Source: Streptomyces sp. NBC_00341 (lineage in GTDB: Bacteria > Actinomycetota > Actinomycetes > Streptomycetales > Streptomycetaceae). Taken from it: DNA of 64,000 nt. The position numbers and the translations under genes are program-made. Where the stretch lies: the NCBI RefSeq assembly GCF_041435055.1, contig NZ_CP108002.1, positions 3,906,001 to 3,970,000 of the forward strand, given 5' to 3'. Below are positions 8,490-17,273 of the stretch, one piece after another. The notes under the pieces were generated by a model that was given only the letters and a program-made list of their open reading frames with translations, was not told the DNA's origin and did no database searches. The first letter of the stretch is position 1; each line of letters begins with the position of its first letter.

Positions 8490-9764
8490 ATGTCCACCGA
8501 TTCCGCTGTCTCCGCCGACCAGGCCCCCGCGCGCAGGCTGCTGCCGCTCCTCGTCCCCGCGCTCGCCGTCGGAGTGGCCTCGGCCCTCGTGCTGCTCGGG
8601 GTGAGTCTGCTCGCGGACCGGTTGCAGGACGTGCTCTGGGAGACGCTGCCCGACGCGCTGTCGATCGGCCGGTACTCCTCGCTGTGGATGATCGTGATGC
8701 TCACCGCGATCGGGCTGGTGGCCGGGCTGGTCATCCGGGCGGTGCCCGGCCGGGCCGGTCCCGATCCGGCGACCATGGGCCTGGTCGATCCGCCGCTGCC
8801 GCCCGGCGTGGTGCCGGGGCTGCTGCTGGTGACGGTGGTGGCGCTGGCGGGCGGGGTCAGCCTGGGTCCGGAGAACCCGATCACGGCGGCGAACATCGCG
8901 CTGGCCTTCTGGGCCGGCCGCCGGTTCGCGCCGGGCGCCCCGGCCGAGCTGTGGGTCTCGCTCGCCGCGGCGGGCACCATCGGCGCGCTGTTCGGCACCC
9001 CGATCGCCGCCGCGCTGATCCTCACCGAGACGCTGGCCTCGCGACCCGGACCCGGCGCGCTCTGGGACCGGCTCTTCGGGCCGCTCGCGGCCGGCGCGGC
9101 GGGCTCCCTCACCATGACGCTGGCCGCCCACCCCAGCTTCGACCTCTCGCTGCCCGCCTACACCCACACGCACTGGGGCGACCTGCTCTCCGCCGTCGTG
9201 ATCGCCTGCGCGGGGGCGGTGCTGGGACTGGCGGCGGTGTACGCCTTCCCGTACGCGCACCGCGCCTTCCGGGCCCTGCCCAATCCGGTCCTGGCGCTGA
9301 CCCTGGGCGGGCTGCTGCTCGGGCTGCTCGGCGCCCTGGGCGGGCATCTCACCCTGTTCAAGGGGCTGGAAGAGGTGAAGGAGCTGGCCGCGGACCCGGA
9401 CGGCTGGTCGGCGGGGCGGTTCGCCCTGATGGCCGTGGTGAAGACCGCGGCCCTGCTGATCGCGGCGACCTGCGGATTCCGCGGCGGGCGGATCTTCCCG
9501 GCCGTGTTCTCCGGGGTCGCGCTGGGCCTGTGCGCCCATGCCCTGGTGGACGGGGTGCCGGTGGCCGTCGCGGTGACGTGCGGGGTGCTCGGGGTGCTGC
9601 TGGCCGTCACCCGGCAGGGCTGGCTCAGCCTGTTCACGGCCGCGGTGCTGGCCTCCGACATGAACCTGCTGCCGCTGCTCTGCGTCGCCTCGCTGCCCGC
9701 CTGGCTGCTGGTGACGGGCCGTCCGCAGATGCAGCTCAAGGAGGACGGCACACCGCTGCGGTGA
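8490..9764 (+). CDS. CLC-family chloride channel/ion transporter
   Basis: A 424-residue integral membrane protein with ten or more hydrophobic segments. The CLC selectivity-filter-like motif is GVSLGPENPI (about residue 130), and a second CLC element, CGFRGGRIFPAVF, lies near residue 330. CLC proteins are chloride channels or Cl-/H+ antiporters. The ATG at 8490 (MSTDSAVSADQ) is chosen because the hydrophobic core starts about 18 residues later; an upstream in-frame start at 8370 would lie inside the tandem repeats. It is followed in the same direction by glutamate decarboxylase; in enteric bacteria a CLC antiporter and GadB act together in acid resistance, so a shared role is plausible but inferred. 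Confidence 0.85.
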   Translation: MSTDSAVSADQAPARRLLPLLVPALAVGVASALVLLGVSLLADRLQDVLWETLPDALSIGRYSSLWMIVMLTAIGLVAGLVIRAVPGRAGPDPATMGLVDPPLPPGVVPGLLLVTVVALAGGVSLGPENPITAANIALAFWAGRRFAPGAPAELWVSLAAAGTIGALFGTPIAAALILTETLASRPGPGALWDRLFGPLAAGAAGSLTMTLAAHPSFDLSLPAYTHTHWGDLLSAVVIACAGAVLGLAAVYAFPYAHRAFRALPNPVLALTLGGLLLGLLGALGGHLTLFKGLEEVKELAADPDGWSAGRFALMAVVKTAALLIAATCGFRGGRIFPAVFSGVALGLCAHALVDGVPVAVAVTCGVLGVLLAVTRQGWLSLFTAAVLASDMNLLPLLCVASLPAWLLVTGRPQMQLKEDGTPLR

Positions 9765-9844
9765 CCCGGGCGGACCCGCCCGGCGCGCCGGGCGCCCGGA
9801 GTGTCCGTATGGTCGGATTCGTACGGCCTCGCGGCCAGGAACCG

Positions 9845-11284
9845 ATGAAGGGCAGGCCGGCGATGCCGCTCCACAAGGGCTCACCCCACAGCGAACCGTC
9901 CGCGGAGCAGCGCAGGCTGGCCCTCAACCCGTTCTTCGGGGAGACCGATCCCACAGCCGGGATGGAGTCGGCGCCGCCCCGGCACAAGCTGCCGGACAGC
10001 GCGCTGCCGCCCGCCACCGCGTACCGGCTGGTCCACGACGAGCTGATGCTCGACGGCAACTCGCGGCTCAACCTCGCCACCTTCGTCACCACCTGGATGG
10101 AACCCCAGGCCGGGGTGCTGATGGGCGAGTGCCGCGACAAGAACATGATCGACAAGGACGAGTACCCGCGCACCGCCGAGCTGGAACGGCGCTGCGTGGC
10201 GATGCTCGCGGACCTGTGGAACGCCCCCGACCCCGCGACGGCGGTGGGCTGTTCGACGACCGGGTCCAGCGAGGCCTGCATGCTGGCCGCGCTCGCGCTG
10301 AAGCGCCGCTGGGCCATCCGCAACGCCGACCGCTATCCGGCGACCGCCCGGCCCAATCTGGTCATGGGCGTGAACGTGCAGGTCTGCTGGGACAAGTTCT
10401 GCACGTTCTGGGAGGTCGAACCGCGGCTGGTCCCGATGGAGGGCGACCGCTTCCACCTCGACCCGCAGGCCGCCGCCGACCTCTGCGACGAGAACACCAT
10501 CGGCGTGGTCGGCATCCTCGGCTCCACCTTTGACGGCTCCTACGAGCCCATCGAGGAGCTCTGCGCCGCCCTCGACGCCCTCCAGGAGCGCACCGGCCTC
10601 GACATCCCCGTCCATGTGGACGGGGCGTCCGGGGCGATGGTGGCGCCGTTCCTGGACGAGGACCTGGTCTGGGACTTCCGGCTCCCCCGGGTCTCCTCGA
10701 TCAACACCTCCGGGCACAAGTACGGGCTGGTCTACCCGGGTGTCGGCTGGGCGCTGTGGCGCTCGCCCGCCGAACTGCCCGAGGAGCTGGTCTTCCGGGT
10801 CAACTACCTGGGCGGCGACATGCCGACGTTCGCGCTGAACTTCTCCCGGCCCGGCGCGCAGGTGGTCGCCCAGTACTACACCTTCCTGCGGCTGGGCCGG
10901 GAGGGCTACCGGGCCGTGCAGCAGGCGTCCCGGGACGTGGCCCGCGGTCTCGCCGAACGGATCGAGGCCCTGGGCGACTTCCGCCTCCTCACCCGGGGGG
11001 ACCAGCTGCCCGTGTTCGCGCTGACGACCGCGCCCGAGGTGACGGCGTACGACGTCTTCGACGTGTCGCGGCGGCTGCGCGAGCGGGGCTGGCTGGTGCC
11101 CGCGTACACCTTCCCGGCCAACCGGGAGGATCTGTCGGTGCTGCGGATCGTGTGCCGCAACGGCTTCTCCTCCGACCTCGCGGAGCTGCTGCTGGAGGAC
11201 CTGCGGCTGCTGCTGCCCGAACTGCGCTCCCAGGACCACCCGTTGAGCCGGGACCACGGGGCGGCGACGTCGTTCCACCACTAG
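9845..11284 (+). CDS. gadB: Glutamate decarboxylase (PLP-dependent)
   Basis: A 479-residue group II decarboxylase that converts glutamate to GABA, consuming a proton. The PLP-binding lysine is Lys292 in SSINTSGHKYG, and the HVDGASGAM motif (Asp contacting the PLP ring) precedes it. The N-terminal NPFFGETDPTAGM and NLATFVTTWMEPQA segments match GAD enzymes. The first ATG (9845, with AGGA just upstream) is used; a second lies six codons later. It is about 80 bp downstream of the CLC gene and probably co-transcribed. Confidence 0.95.
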   Translation: MKGRPAMPLHKGSPHSEPSAEQRRLALNPFFGETDPTAGMESAPPRHKLPDSALPPATAYRLVHDELMLDGNSRLNLATFVTTWMEPQAGVLMGECRDKNMIDKDEYPRTAELERRCVAMLADLWNAPDPATAVGCSTTGSSEACMLAALALKRRWAIRNADRYPATARPNLVMGVNVQVCWDKFCTFWEVEPRLVPMEGDRFHLDPQAAADLCDENTIGVVGILGSTFDGSYEPIEELCAALDALQERTGLDIPVHVDGASGAMVAPFLDEDLVWDFRLPRVSSINTSGHKYGLVYPGVGWALWRSPAELPEELVFRVNYLGGDMPTFALNFSRPGAQVVAQYYTFLRLGREGYRAVQQASRDVARGLAERIEALGDFRLLTRGDQLPVFALTTAPEVTAYDVFDVSRRLRERGWLVPAYTFPANREDLSVLRIVCRNGFSSDLAELLLEDLRLLLPELRSQDHPLSRDHGAATSFHH

Positions 11285-11294
11285 AGAGCGCGGT

Positions 11295-11496
11295 TCACCA
11301 TTCCGCGAACGACCCGTCGCTGTGGTGCCAGACCGGGTTGCGCCAGCGGTGCCCGGTCTCGGCGGCGCGCCGTACCGCCTTCTCGTCGATGTCGACGCCG
11401 AGGCCCGGCCGGGTACCGATGCCGGTGTTCAGTACGTCTGCGCAGGAAGAGCCGGCGCGGGGCGACAGGAAAAGTCTCCAGGGATGTGATCTGCAT
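11295..11496 (-). pseudogene. D-galactonate dehydratase remnant (internal deletion)
   Basis: On the minus strand the first codons (MQITSLETFPVAPRRLFLR) match the start of DgoD-type enolase-superfamily dehydratases. After a frame change the sequence ends VLNTGIGTRPGLGVDIDE ... WRNPVWHHSDGSFAEW, the characteristic C-terminus of that family. About 300 central residues, including all metal ligands, are gone. It lies downstream of the glycosidase/importer operon on the same strand, so it was probably the last gene of the galactoside cassette before a deletion removed its core. Confidence 0.85.
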
Positions 11497-11582
11497 CCGG
11501 TGTCCCCCTCGCAGCGGCCATATATGCCGTGCTTCAGGCCGCCGGTGACCGGGGGTGGCCGGTCACCGGCGGCGAGCCGCGC

Positions 11583-14006
11583 TCAGCGGGCGGCGGCGCC
11601 GGAGTCCCGCTCGTCGACGACCAGGTCGCCGGCCCCCGCGGGGGTCACCGTGTGCTCGGACTTGCCGGCGAGGAGCTGGCCCTCCACCGTGCGGCCGCCC
11701 GTGGTGTGGAGCTTGAACCGCACGTCCCACTCGCTCGGCCAGGCGTTGTAGAGGATCGCGTCGTCGTCGGCCCCGGGGTGCAACAGCATCGACTGGAGGG
11801 CCGTCTTCGCGATGGCGTGCGCCTCCTGGCCGGGTTCGCCGTCGGCGGATCCGGGGCCGAAGCCGGAGTAGCGCCAGCTTCCGGCACGGAACGCGCCGAC
11901 GGTCTGGAACTTCGCCTCCGCCGTCAGCCCGAGGTACGCGGCGTGGATGGCGTCGTGCCGCCAGTCCTGGGTGCCGTTGGCGGGGTACTTCCCGCGCCGC
12001 TCCCGGTACGAGGCGACCGCCAGGTCGAGGTGGGGCAGTCCGGCGCCGAACAGCCGCATGGGGAAGACCGGGTAGAGGTTCTGGTTGTTGGTGTCGGTGC
12101 CGAGGAAGACGTCGTGGGCGGTCTTGAGCCGGTCGCCCGTCCCCCACGCCGTGTCGTTGTCCTGGGCGTTCGTGCCCACCGCCAGGGCGGGGAGGCGGCC
12201 CTCCACCTCGGCCCAGTAGGCGAGGTCTGCGGACGTGACGAGCGAGGTCGGCAGCGTCTGCAGCTCGCCGAGTATCCGGTGCAGGCCCGCGGTGTCGGCG
12301 GCCGGGTTGTGCAGGTTCCGGTCGCCCTCACCCGAGTACATCGGGTACATCTCGATCTTGCCGTCCTTGTGGTGCCAGTGGGTGTCGTAGAACTTCACGA
12401 CCTCCCGGGCGATGGGCAGCAGCTTGTCACGGGCGAACGCCGTGTCGTCGGTGTGGGAGTAGTAGTCGAGCATCATCGTGACGATCTCGACGTTGCCCGC
12501 GTAGAGCCAGCGGGTGTAGCTGCCGGAGAACCAGCTGTCACCATGGCCCTTGCGGTTCCAGCCGTACTCGCCCCCGACGGCCTGGCCCCACAGGCCCATC
12601 ACCTCGGGCCACATCGCCCCCTGCGTGGCGGGCAGTTCGACGGCGGAGGGTTCCGCGACGGTCGGTTGGCCCCAGAACGCCTTGACCCTCGCCCTGGCCA
12701 GCGGCAACGAGTTGGCGTACTGGTCGAAGTACGGCTGCATCAGGTCGAAGTCACCGGACCCGAGCATGTTCCAGTAGGCGAACCTCTGGTTGAACCCGTG
12801 GTAGCTGTTCCACATCCGGAAGTCGGGGTCGTCCGGGTGCCCGGGGGTGAAGAGCGAGCCGTTGAACCGGATCGGCATCGCGGGGGTCCGTCCCGCGACG
12901 GCCTGGACGTACCGCGTGTGCAGCCAGCCCTTGGTGACCTTGGTGGCGTCCGCGTCGCCGGTGACGAAGATGTACGAGCGGTTCCAGTACTGGTCCCACC
13001 AGCCGCGGTGGTCGGTGCGGAGCTGCTCGACGGGCTTTGCCGCGCTCGCGGCGGCCAGATCGCCGATCTGCTTGCCCCACGTCTGCCGCCACCCCGCGGA
13101 CGCGTCGATGCTCGAGTGCAGGGTGATGTCGAGCCGGTGCGAGGTGCCGCCCGTGGAGAGCAGCCGGGTCGCGGAGACGCGGTCGAAGCCGTCCCCGCGG
13201 ACCTGCCCGCCGAACGTGCGGCCGGTGAGCGGGTCGTCCTGGACGGCCGGATCGAGCTTCTGCAAACGCATGATCTCGTCGTACGCCGACGCCCCGTTGT
13301 GGTGCGCCCACCTGACGGCCCCGGGCACGTCCTGGACTCCGTCGGCCCAGATCTTCGGCTGGATGCCGACGTAGCCGTCCTCGGTGTTGACGAGGTCCAT
13401 GAAGGTGAAGGAGCTGGTCGCCGGGGTCGGGTTGTTCTTCGGCCGGAGGTTGGTGAGGGCCACGTCCACCGTGAACGCGCTGGGCGCGTCGCTCTCCACG
13501 TGGATCGTCTGCTCGTTCGCACCGGCCCAGATCCGGGTGGTGATCGCCGGGCTGCTGCCCGCGGTGATCACGATCTCGCCCTCGTGGAGCTTGAGCTCCT
13601 GGCGGAAGCCGCCGGACTCGAACGGGTTCGGGGAGAAGGTGATGTCGAGCCGTCCGACCTTGGCCAGCCGGACGTTCTCCTCCCAGGCGTCGCCGGCGGT
13701 GAGCAGCAGCCGCAGCTGGTTGCCCTCGACCCAGACGTTGGCGGCCTGTACGCCGTTCCCGATGGGCATCGAGCCCGTGATGTCGGTGCTCTTCGACGTC
13801 CAGACCTCGTTGTACGCGGGGAGTGAGTCGCCGACGGCGGAGGCGGCCTGTGCCCCCGTACCGGTGGCGCCCGCCGCCGGCTGTGCGGCGATCGCGGACA
13901 GGGCACCGGTCGGCAGCATCGCGGCTGCCAGGGCGCCGGCTGTCCGGCCGAGTACCGCCCTGCGCGGGACGTGCGGGGAGTGAGATGTGCGCTTCGGGGC
14001 TTCCAT
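11583..14006 (-). CDS. Secreted glycoside-hydrolase-like protein with DUF5703 domain (Tat signal)
   Basis: An 807-residue protein with a twin-arginine signal (PRRAVLGRTAG, then a hydrophobic Ala-rich stretch ending near residue 47). The mature N-terminus (NEVWTSKSTDITGSMPIGNG) is the DUF5703 beta-sandwich, followed by an (alpha/alpha)6-barrel-like region (WNSYHGFNQRFAYWNM, GAMWPEVMGLWG, EMYPMYSGEGD) resembling the GH95/GH65-like clan. It is likely an extracellular glycosidase acting on a galactose- or fucose-containing glycan, but no activity can be assigned from sequence. The start at 14006 has AGGGAGAA 4 bp upstream. It sits 55 bp downstream of the permease genes as part of the importer operon. 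Confidence 0.8.
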   Translation of the reverse strand: MEAPKRTSHSPHVPRRAVLGRTAGALAAAMLPTGALSAIAAQPAAGATGTGAQAASAVGDSLPAYNEVWTSKSTDITGSMPIGNGVQAANVWVEGNQLRLLLTAGDAWEENVRLAKVGRLDITFSPNPFESGGFRQELKLHEGEIVITAGSSPAITTRIWAGANEQTIHVESDAPSAFTVDVALTNLRPKNNPTPATSSFTFMDLVNTEDGYVGIQPKIWADGVQDVPGAVRWAHHNGASAYDEIMRLQKLDPAVQDDPLTGRTFGGQVRGDGFDRVSATRLLSTGGTSHRLDITLHSSIDASAGWRQTWGKQIGDLAAASAAKPVEQLRTDHRGWWDQYWNRSYIFVTGDADATKVTKGWLHTRYVQAVAGRTPAMPIRFNGSLFTPGHPDDPDFRMWNSYHGFNQRFAYWNMLGSGDFDLMQPYFDQYANSLPLARARVKAFWGQPTVAEPSAVELPATQGAMWPEVMGLWGQAVGGEYGWNRKGHGDSWFSGSYTRWLYAGNVEIVTMMLDYYSHTDDTAFARDKLLPIAREVVKFYDTHWHHKDGKIEMYPMYSGEGDRNLHNPAADTAGLHRILGELQTLPTSLVTSADLAYWAEVEGRLPALAVGTNAQDNDTAWGTGDRLKTAHDVFLGTDTNNQNLYPVFPMRLFGAGLPHLDLAVASYRERRGKYPANGTQDWRHDAIHAAYLGLTAEAKFQTVGAFRAGSWRYSGFGPGSADGEPGQEAHAIAKTALQSMLLHPGADDDAILYNAWPSEWDVRFKLHTTGGRTVEGQLLAGKSEHTVTPAGAGDLVVDERDSGAAAR

Positions 14007-14061
14007 GATGTTCTCCCTTGAACTCTCGACGGACATGGCCCGGCACAGCAGGTTCTGCCGG

Positions 14062-14889
14062 TCAGCCCTTGGTGGCGCCGCCGGTGAGGCCGCGGACGAA
14101 GTGCTTCTGGAACGCGAGGTAGAGCACCAGCACGGGCAGGGTCGCCAGGAGCATGAACGCGAACACGGCGCCGAAGTCCTGCTGGTAGGGCCCGATGGAC
14201 CGGAAGATGCCGACGGTGACGGTGTTGCCCGCTCCCGGGCCCAGGACGAGCAGCGGGGTGAGGAAGTCGTTCCAGACCCATACGCCGAGGAAGATCAGCA
14301 CACTGGCGGAGGCGGGCCGCAGGAGCGGGAAGACCACCTGCCAGAAGGTCCGGAACAGGCCTGCCCCGTCGACCGCCGCCGCTTCCTCCAGCTCGCGCGG
14401 GATCGAGCGGACGAAGCCCATGAAGACGAGCATGGCGAACGGCAGGTAGTACCCGACGTTGACCAGTACGGCCCCCGGCATCGTGTGCATCAGGCCGACC
14501 GCGTCGAGGATCCGGGTCACCGGCAGGATGATCACCGCGGGCGGGATCATCAGGCCGGTCAGCATGACGGCGATGACCGCGCGGCTCCACCAGCGGCCCG
14601 AGCGCACCAGGCGGTAGGCGGCCATCGCGGCCAGCACGGTGGTGATGAGGATCGAAGCCGCGGTGAGCATGAGGGAGTTGACGAGGCCGTACCAGTAGAG
14701 CCCGTCCGGACGGGTCAGCACCTGCTGGAGGTTCTCCAGCGTGGGCGGGGCCGGGAGCGCCAGCGGGGACGCCACGACATCGGCGCTGGGCTTGAAGACG
14801 TTGACGAGTGCCACGTAGAGCGGCAGGCAGAACACGCCCGCCACCCCGGTGGCGAACAGCGGCCGCAGCCAGGGGATTCGGGTCTTCAC
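14062..14889 (-). CDS. ABC sugar transporter permease (MalG/UgpE type)
   Basis: A 275-residue permease with six predicted membrane helices and the cytoplasmic coupling motif EEAAAVDGAGLFRTFWQVVF, the EAA loop of the CUT1 carbohydrate importer family. The GTG start overlaps the stop codon of the upstream permease by 4 bp (GTGA), which implies translational coupling. With the other permease and the binding protein it forms an importer with no ATPase gene; in Streptomyces such importers share the multitask ATPase MsiK. Confidence 0.93.
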   Translation of the reverse strand: MKTRIPWLRPLFATGVAGVFCLPLYVALVNVFKPSADVVASPLALPAPPTLENLQQVLTRPDGLYWYGLVNSLMLTAASILITTVLAAMAAYRLVRSGRWWSRAVIAVMLTGLMIPPAVIILPVTRILDAVGLMHTMPGAVLVNVGYYLPFAMLVFMGFVRSIPRELEEAAAVDGAGLFRTFWQVVFPLLRPASASVLIFLGVWVWNDFLTPLLVLGPGAGNTVTVGIFRSIGPYQQDFGAVFAFMLLATLPVLVLYLAFQKHFVRGLTGGATKG

Positions 14890-15878
14890 AGGTTCGCCTC
14901 TCGTCGTTGCAGGAGCCTCAGCGTGGTGACGCTCGCGATCGCGACGACGACGAGCATGATCCCGGCCATCGCCGACGCCACTCCGGGCCGCTGCTCGGAG
15001 AAGGCGGTGCGGACGACGTCGAAGGCGACCGTGGCGGTGCCGTCCGTGCCGGGGCCGCCGTTGGTGAGCACCGCGATCTGGTCGTAGATCTTGAACGAAC
15101 TGATCATCAGCATCACGGTGTTGATCGTCAGCGCGGGCGCCAGCATGGGCCAGGTGATCGCGCGGAACTGCTGCCAGGGGCCGGCGCCGTCCAGGCTCGC
15201 CGCCTCCTCCAGCTCCACCGGGATTCCGGCGAGTCCGGCGAGGTAGACGACGACGGCGAAGCCGAGCATCTGCCAGACCATGATCCCGGACACCGAGTAG
15301 AGCGCGTACGACGGATCGGTGAGCCAGCCGGGCGGGTTGTCGACGCCCATGGAGACGAGGGTGCTGTTCAGCAGGCCCTTGTCCGCCAGGATGGAGCGTC
15401 CGATCACCGACACCACCACGGCGGAGAGGATGACCGGCGTGAAGTAGACGCTGCGGAGCAGGCTGTAGAGCCGCCCCTGCTTGCGCAGCAGCAGGGCGAT
15501 CGCGAGGCCGAGCACGTTCGTCAGCAGCACGACGATCACCGTGATGATGACGGTGTTCCACAGGGAGTGCCGGAACCCCTCGTCCTGGATGAGGAGGCGG
15601 TAGTTGTCCAGCCCGACGAACGAGGTCTTCGGACGGGTCGCCCGCTCATCGGTCATTCCGATGTAGAGGGTCCAGAGAATGGGTGCGAGGACGAACGCGG
15701 TGAAGACCGCGAGGGTCGGCAGGACGAAGACGGCGAAGCCGCCGGCCGAAGGCCATGACCAGGCGGGGCGCTTGCGCGGCCTGCCGCCGGGCCCGGCCGG
15801 GGTGGGACCGGGCGGTGCGGCCGGTGCGGAGGCCCCGGCGCCGCCTGTCCCCGTCCGGGAGGGCGAAAGAGGGGTCAC
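14886..15878 (-). CDS. ABC sugar transporter permease (MalF/UgpA type)
   Basis: A 330-residue permease with a Pro/Ala/Gly-rich cytoplasmic N-terminus of about 35 residues, six membrane helices and the EAA-type motif LEEAASLDGAGPWQQFRAIT. It is the partner of the downstream MalG-type permease. Its ATG overlaps the stop of the solute-binding protein gene (ATGA, 15875–15878), so the three genes are tightly coupled. Confidence 0.94.
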   Translation of the reverse strand: MTPLSPSRTGTGGAGASAPAAPPGPTPAGPGGRPRKRPAWSWPSAGGFAVFVLPTLAVFTAFVLAPILWTLYIGMTDERATRPKTSFVGLDNYRLLIQDEGFRHSLWNTVIITVIVVLLTNVLGLAIALLLRKQGRLYSLLRSVYFTPVILSAVVVSVIGRSILADKGLLNSTLVSMGVDNPPGWLTDPSYALYSVSGIMVWQMLGFAVVVYLAGLAGIPVELEEAASLDGAGPWQQFRAITWPMLAPALTINTVMLMISSFKIYDQIAVLTNGGPGTDGTATVAFDVVRTAFSEQRPGVASAMAGIMLVVVAIASVTTLRLLQRREANL

Positions 15879-17158
15879 TTCGACAGTTCCTTGAACTTCG
15901 TGTTCAGCTTCTTGACGAACGTGGGCACGTCGGAGCGGCCGTTGAGCAGATCGGTCAGTGAGGCGTCGACCTCGGTCATGAATCCCGACGGCAGGGCCAG
16001 TGAGCCGCCCTCACTGCCGAAGTCGGCCGTCACCTTCCCGCTGGACCGGCCCTTCTCGTAGAGACCGAGGGTCTCGTTGTACAGCGGCGGCAGGTCGGTG
16101 GGCGGCTTGTAGCCCTTGAGGGCCACGAACAGTCCGTCGTACCGGGCACCGCCGTCGGCGTTCTGCTTGGAGAACTCGATGGCCCACTTCTTGGCCTTCG
16201 CGACGTTCTCGCTCTTGGCGCTCACCGACAGTCCACCGCCGGTGTACGTGGGCATGACGAGCGAGCCGTCCTGCGTGGGCATCGCGAAGACGCCGATCTG
16301 CTTCTGCTGCGCCTTGTTGGGGGCGGCCGGGAACCACGAGCCCATCGGGTACATGGCGCCCTTGCCCGCGAGGAAGGCGTCCTGCGCCTCGGCGTAGGTG
16401 GCGGACAGGTCGTCGACGTTCTGCTTGCCCGCCAGTGCCTTCATCTTCGTCGCCGCGGAGACGAACAGCGGGTCGCTGAAGTCCGTCTTCCCGGCGGCCA
16501 GCTTGTCGAGCCACTTGGGGTCCTTGGCGTAGACCTCGGTGGCCACCAGCTGGGAGAAGGTCCATCGCGGGCCGAGACCGTCCGGCGCTCCGCCGCCGAT
16601 GACGAACGGTTTGACCCCCGCCTTCTTCAGCTTTCCGACGGCTGCGAGCAGGTCGTTCCAGGTCGCCGGGGGCTTGGCGATGCCGGCCTTCTTGAAGGCC
16701 GCCTTCTGGTAATAGATCTGCCAGGTCTGCGAGTTGGTCGGCAGCTGGTAGATGTCGCCGTCGAAGCTGTTCGCGGTCGGATCGTTCCAGTCCGCCAGCT
16801 CGGCGCGGCTGAACTTCGCGAGCTTGCCGGACTCGGCCAGTCCGGCCGGGTCCACCGCCACCATGATGTCGGGCAGCGCGCCGGTGGAGTCGAGCTGACG
16901 CGCGTACTCGTTGCGCTGCTCGGAGCTGGGCGCGACGAGCTTCTCGATCTTCACCCCCGGCACCTCGGCGTTGGTCCTGGCGATGATGTCGTCCCAGTAC
17001 TTCGCGGTGAGGTTGGGGGTCTCGAAGGTGAGCAGGCTCAGCTTCACATCACCTCCCCCGCTGCCTCCGCTGGTGCTTCCGCCCCCGACGGAGCAGCCCG
17101 TCAGTGCGACGAGACCCAGTGCCGTGGTCATCGCGACCCGGTTAGTCAGCTTGCCCAT
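15875..17158 (-). CDS. Extracellular sugar-binding lipoprotein (CUT1 ABC importer)
   Basis: A 427-residue family 1 solute-binding protein. The N-terminus is a lipoprotein signal (TALGLVALTGC, lipobox Cys at about residue 22) followed by a Gly/Ser spacer. The body matches ABC oligosaccharide receptors (WNDLLAAVGKLKKAGVKPF, AMYPMGSWFP). It captures the sugar outside the membrane for the two permeases encoded next. It is divergent from the ROK regulator gene; the 115-bp gap contains a palindromic operator candidate. The substrate is inferred to be a galactoside from the neighbouring GH36 enzyme and dgoD remnant. Confidence 0.94.
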   Translation of the reverse strand: MGKLTNRVAMTTALGLVALTGCSVGGGSTSGGSGGGDVKLSLLTFETPNLTAKYWDDIIARTNAEVPGVKIEKLVAPSSEQRNEYARQLDSTGALPDIMVAVDPAGLAESGKLAKFSRAELADWNDPTANSFDGDIYQLPTNSQTWQIYYQKAAFKKAGIAKPPATWNDLLAAVGKLKKAGVKPFVIGGGAPDGLGPRWTFSQLVATEVYAKDPKWLDKLAAGKTDFSDPLFVSAATKMKALAGKQNVDDLSATYAEAQDAFLAGKGAMYPMGSWFPAAPNKAQQKQIGVFAMPTQDGSLVMPTYTGGGLSVSAKSENVAKAKKWAIEFSKQNADGGARYDGLFVALKGYKPPTDLPPLYNETLGLYEKGRSSGKVTADFGSEGGSLALPSGFMTEVDASLTDLLNGRSDVPTFVKKLNTKFKELSK

Positions 17159-17206
17159 GGGGCGCTCCTTCAGCCGTCGAACCCCGTGTTGGGCTTCGCT
17201 CGAACC

Positions 17207-17242
17207 AGCAATAATTAAAGTAAGCTTCTTTGCAATATTGCT
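17207..17242. promoter_or_regulatory. Palindromic operator in the importer/ROK divergent gap
   Basis: An AT-rich imperfect palindrome: AGCAATAATTAAAG (17207–17220), the centre TAAGCTT, then CTTTGCAATATTGCT (to 17242). It is the only AT-rich island in the region and lies between the divergent start codons of the binding-protein and ROK genes. It is the obvious binding site for the ROK regulator, covering both promoters. Confidence 0.72.
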
Positions 17243-17273
17243 GAGGTGGGGTCAATCTAGATAGTGTGCCGAT

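Noticed and set aside
11529..13826. A 765-codon plus-strand frame opposite the DUF5703 gene
   Set aside because: It is the mirror of a real gene with a Tat signal and conserved segments; no ribosome site or homology supports it.
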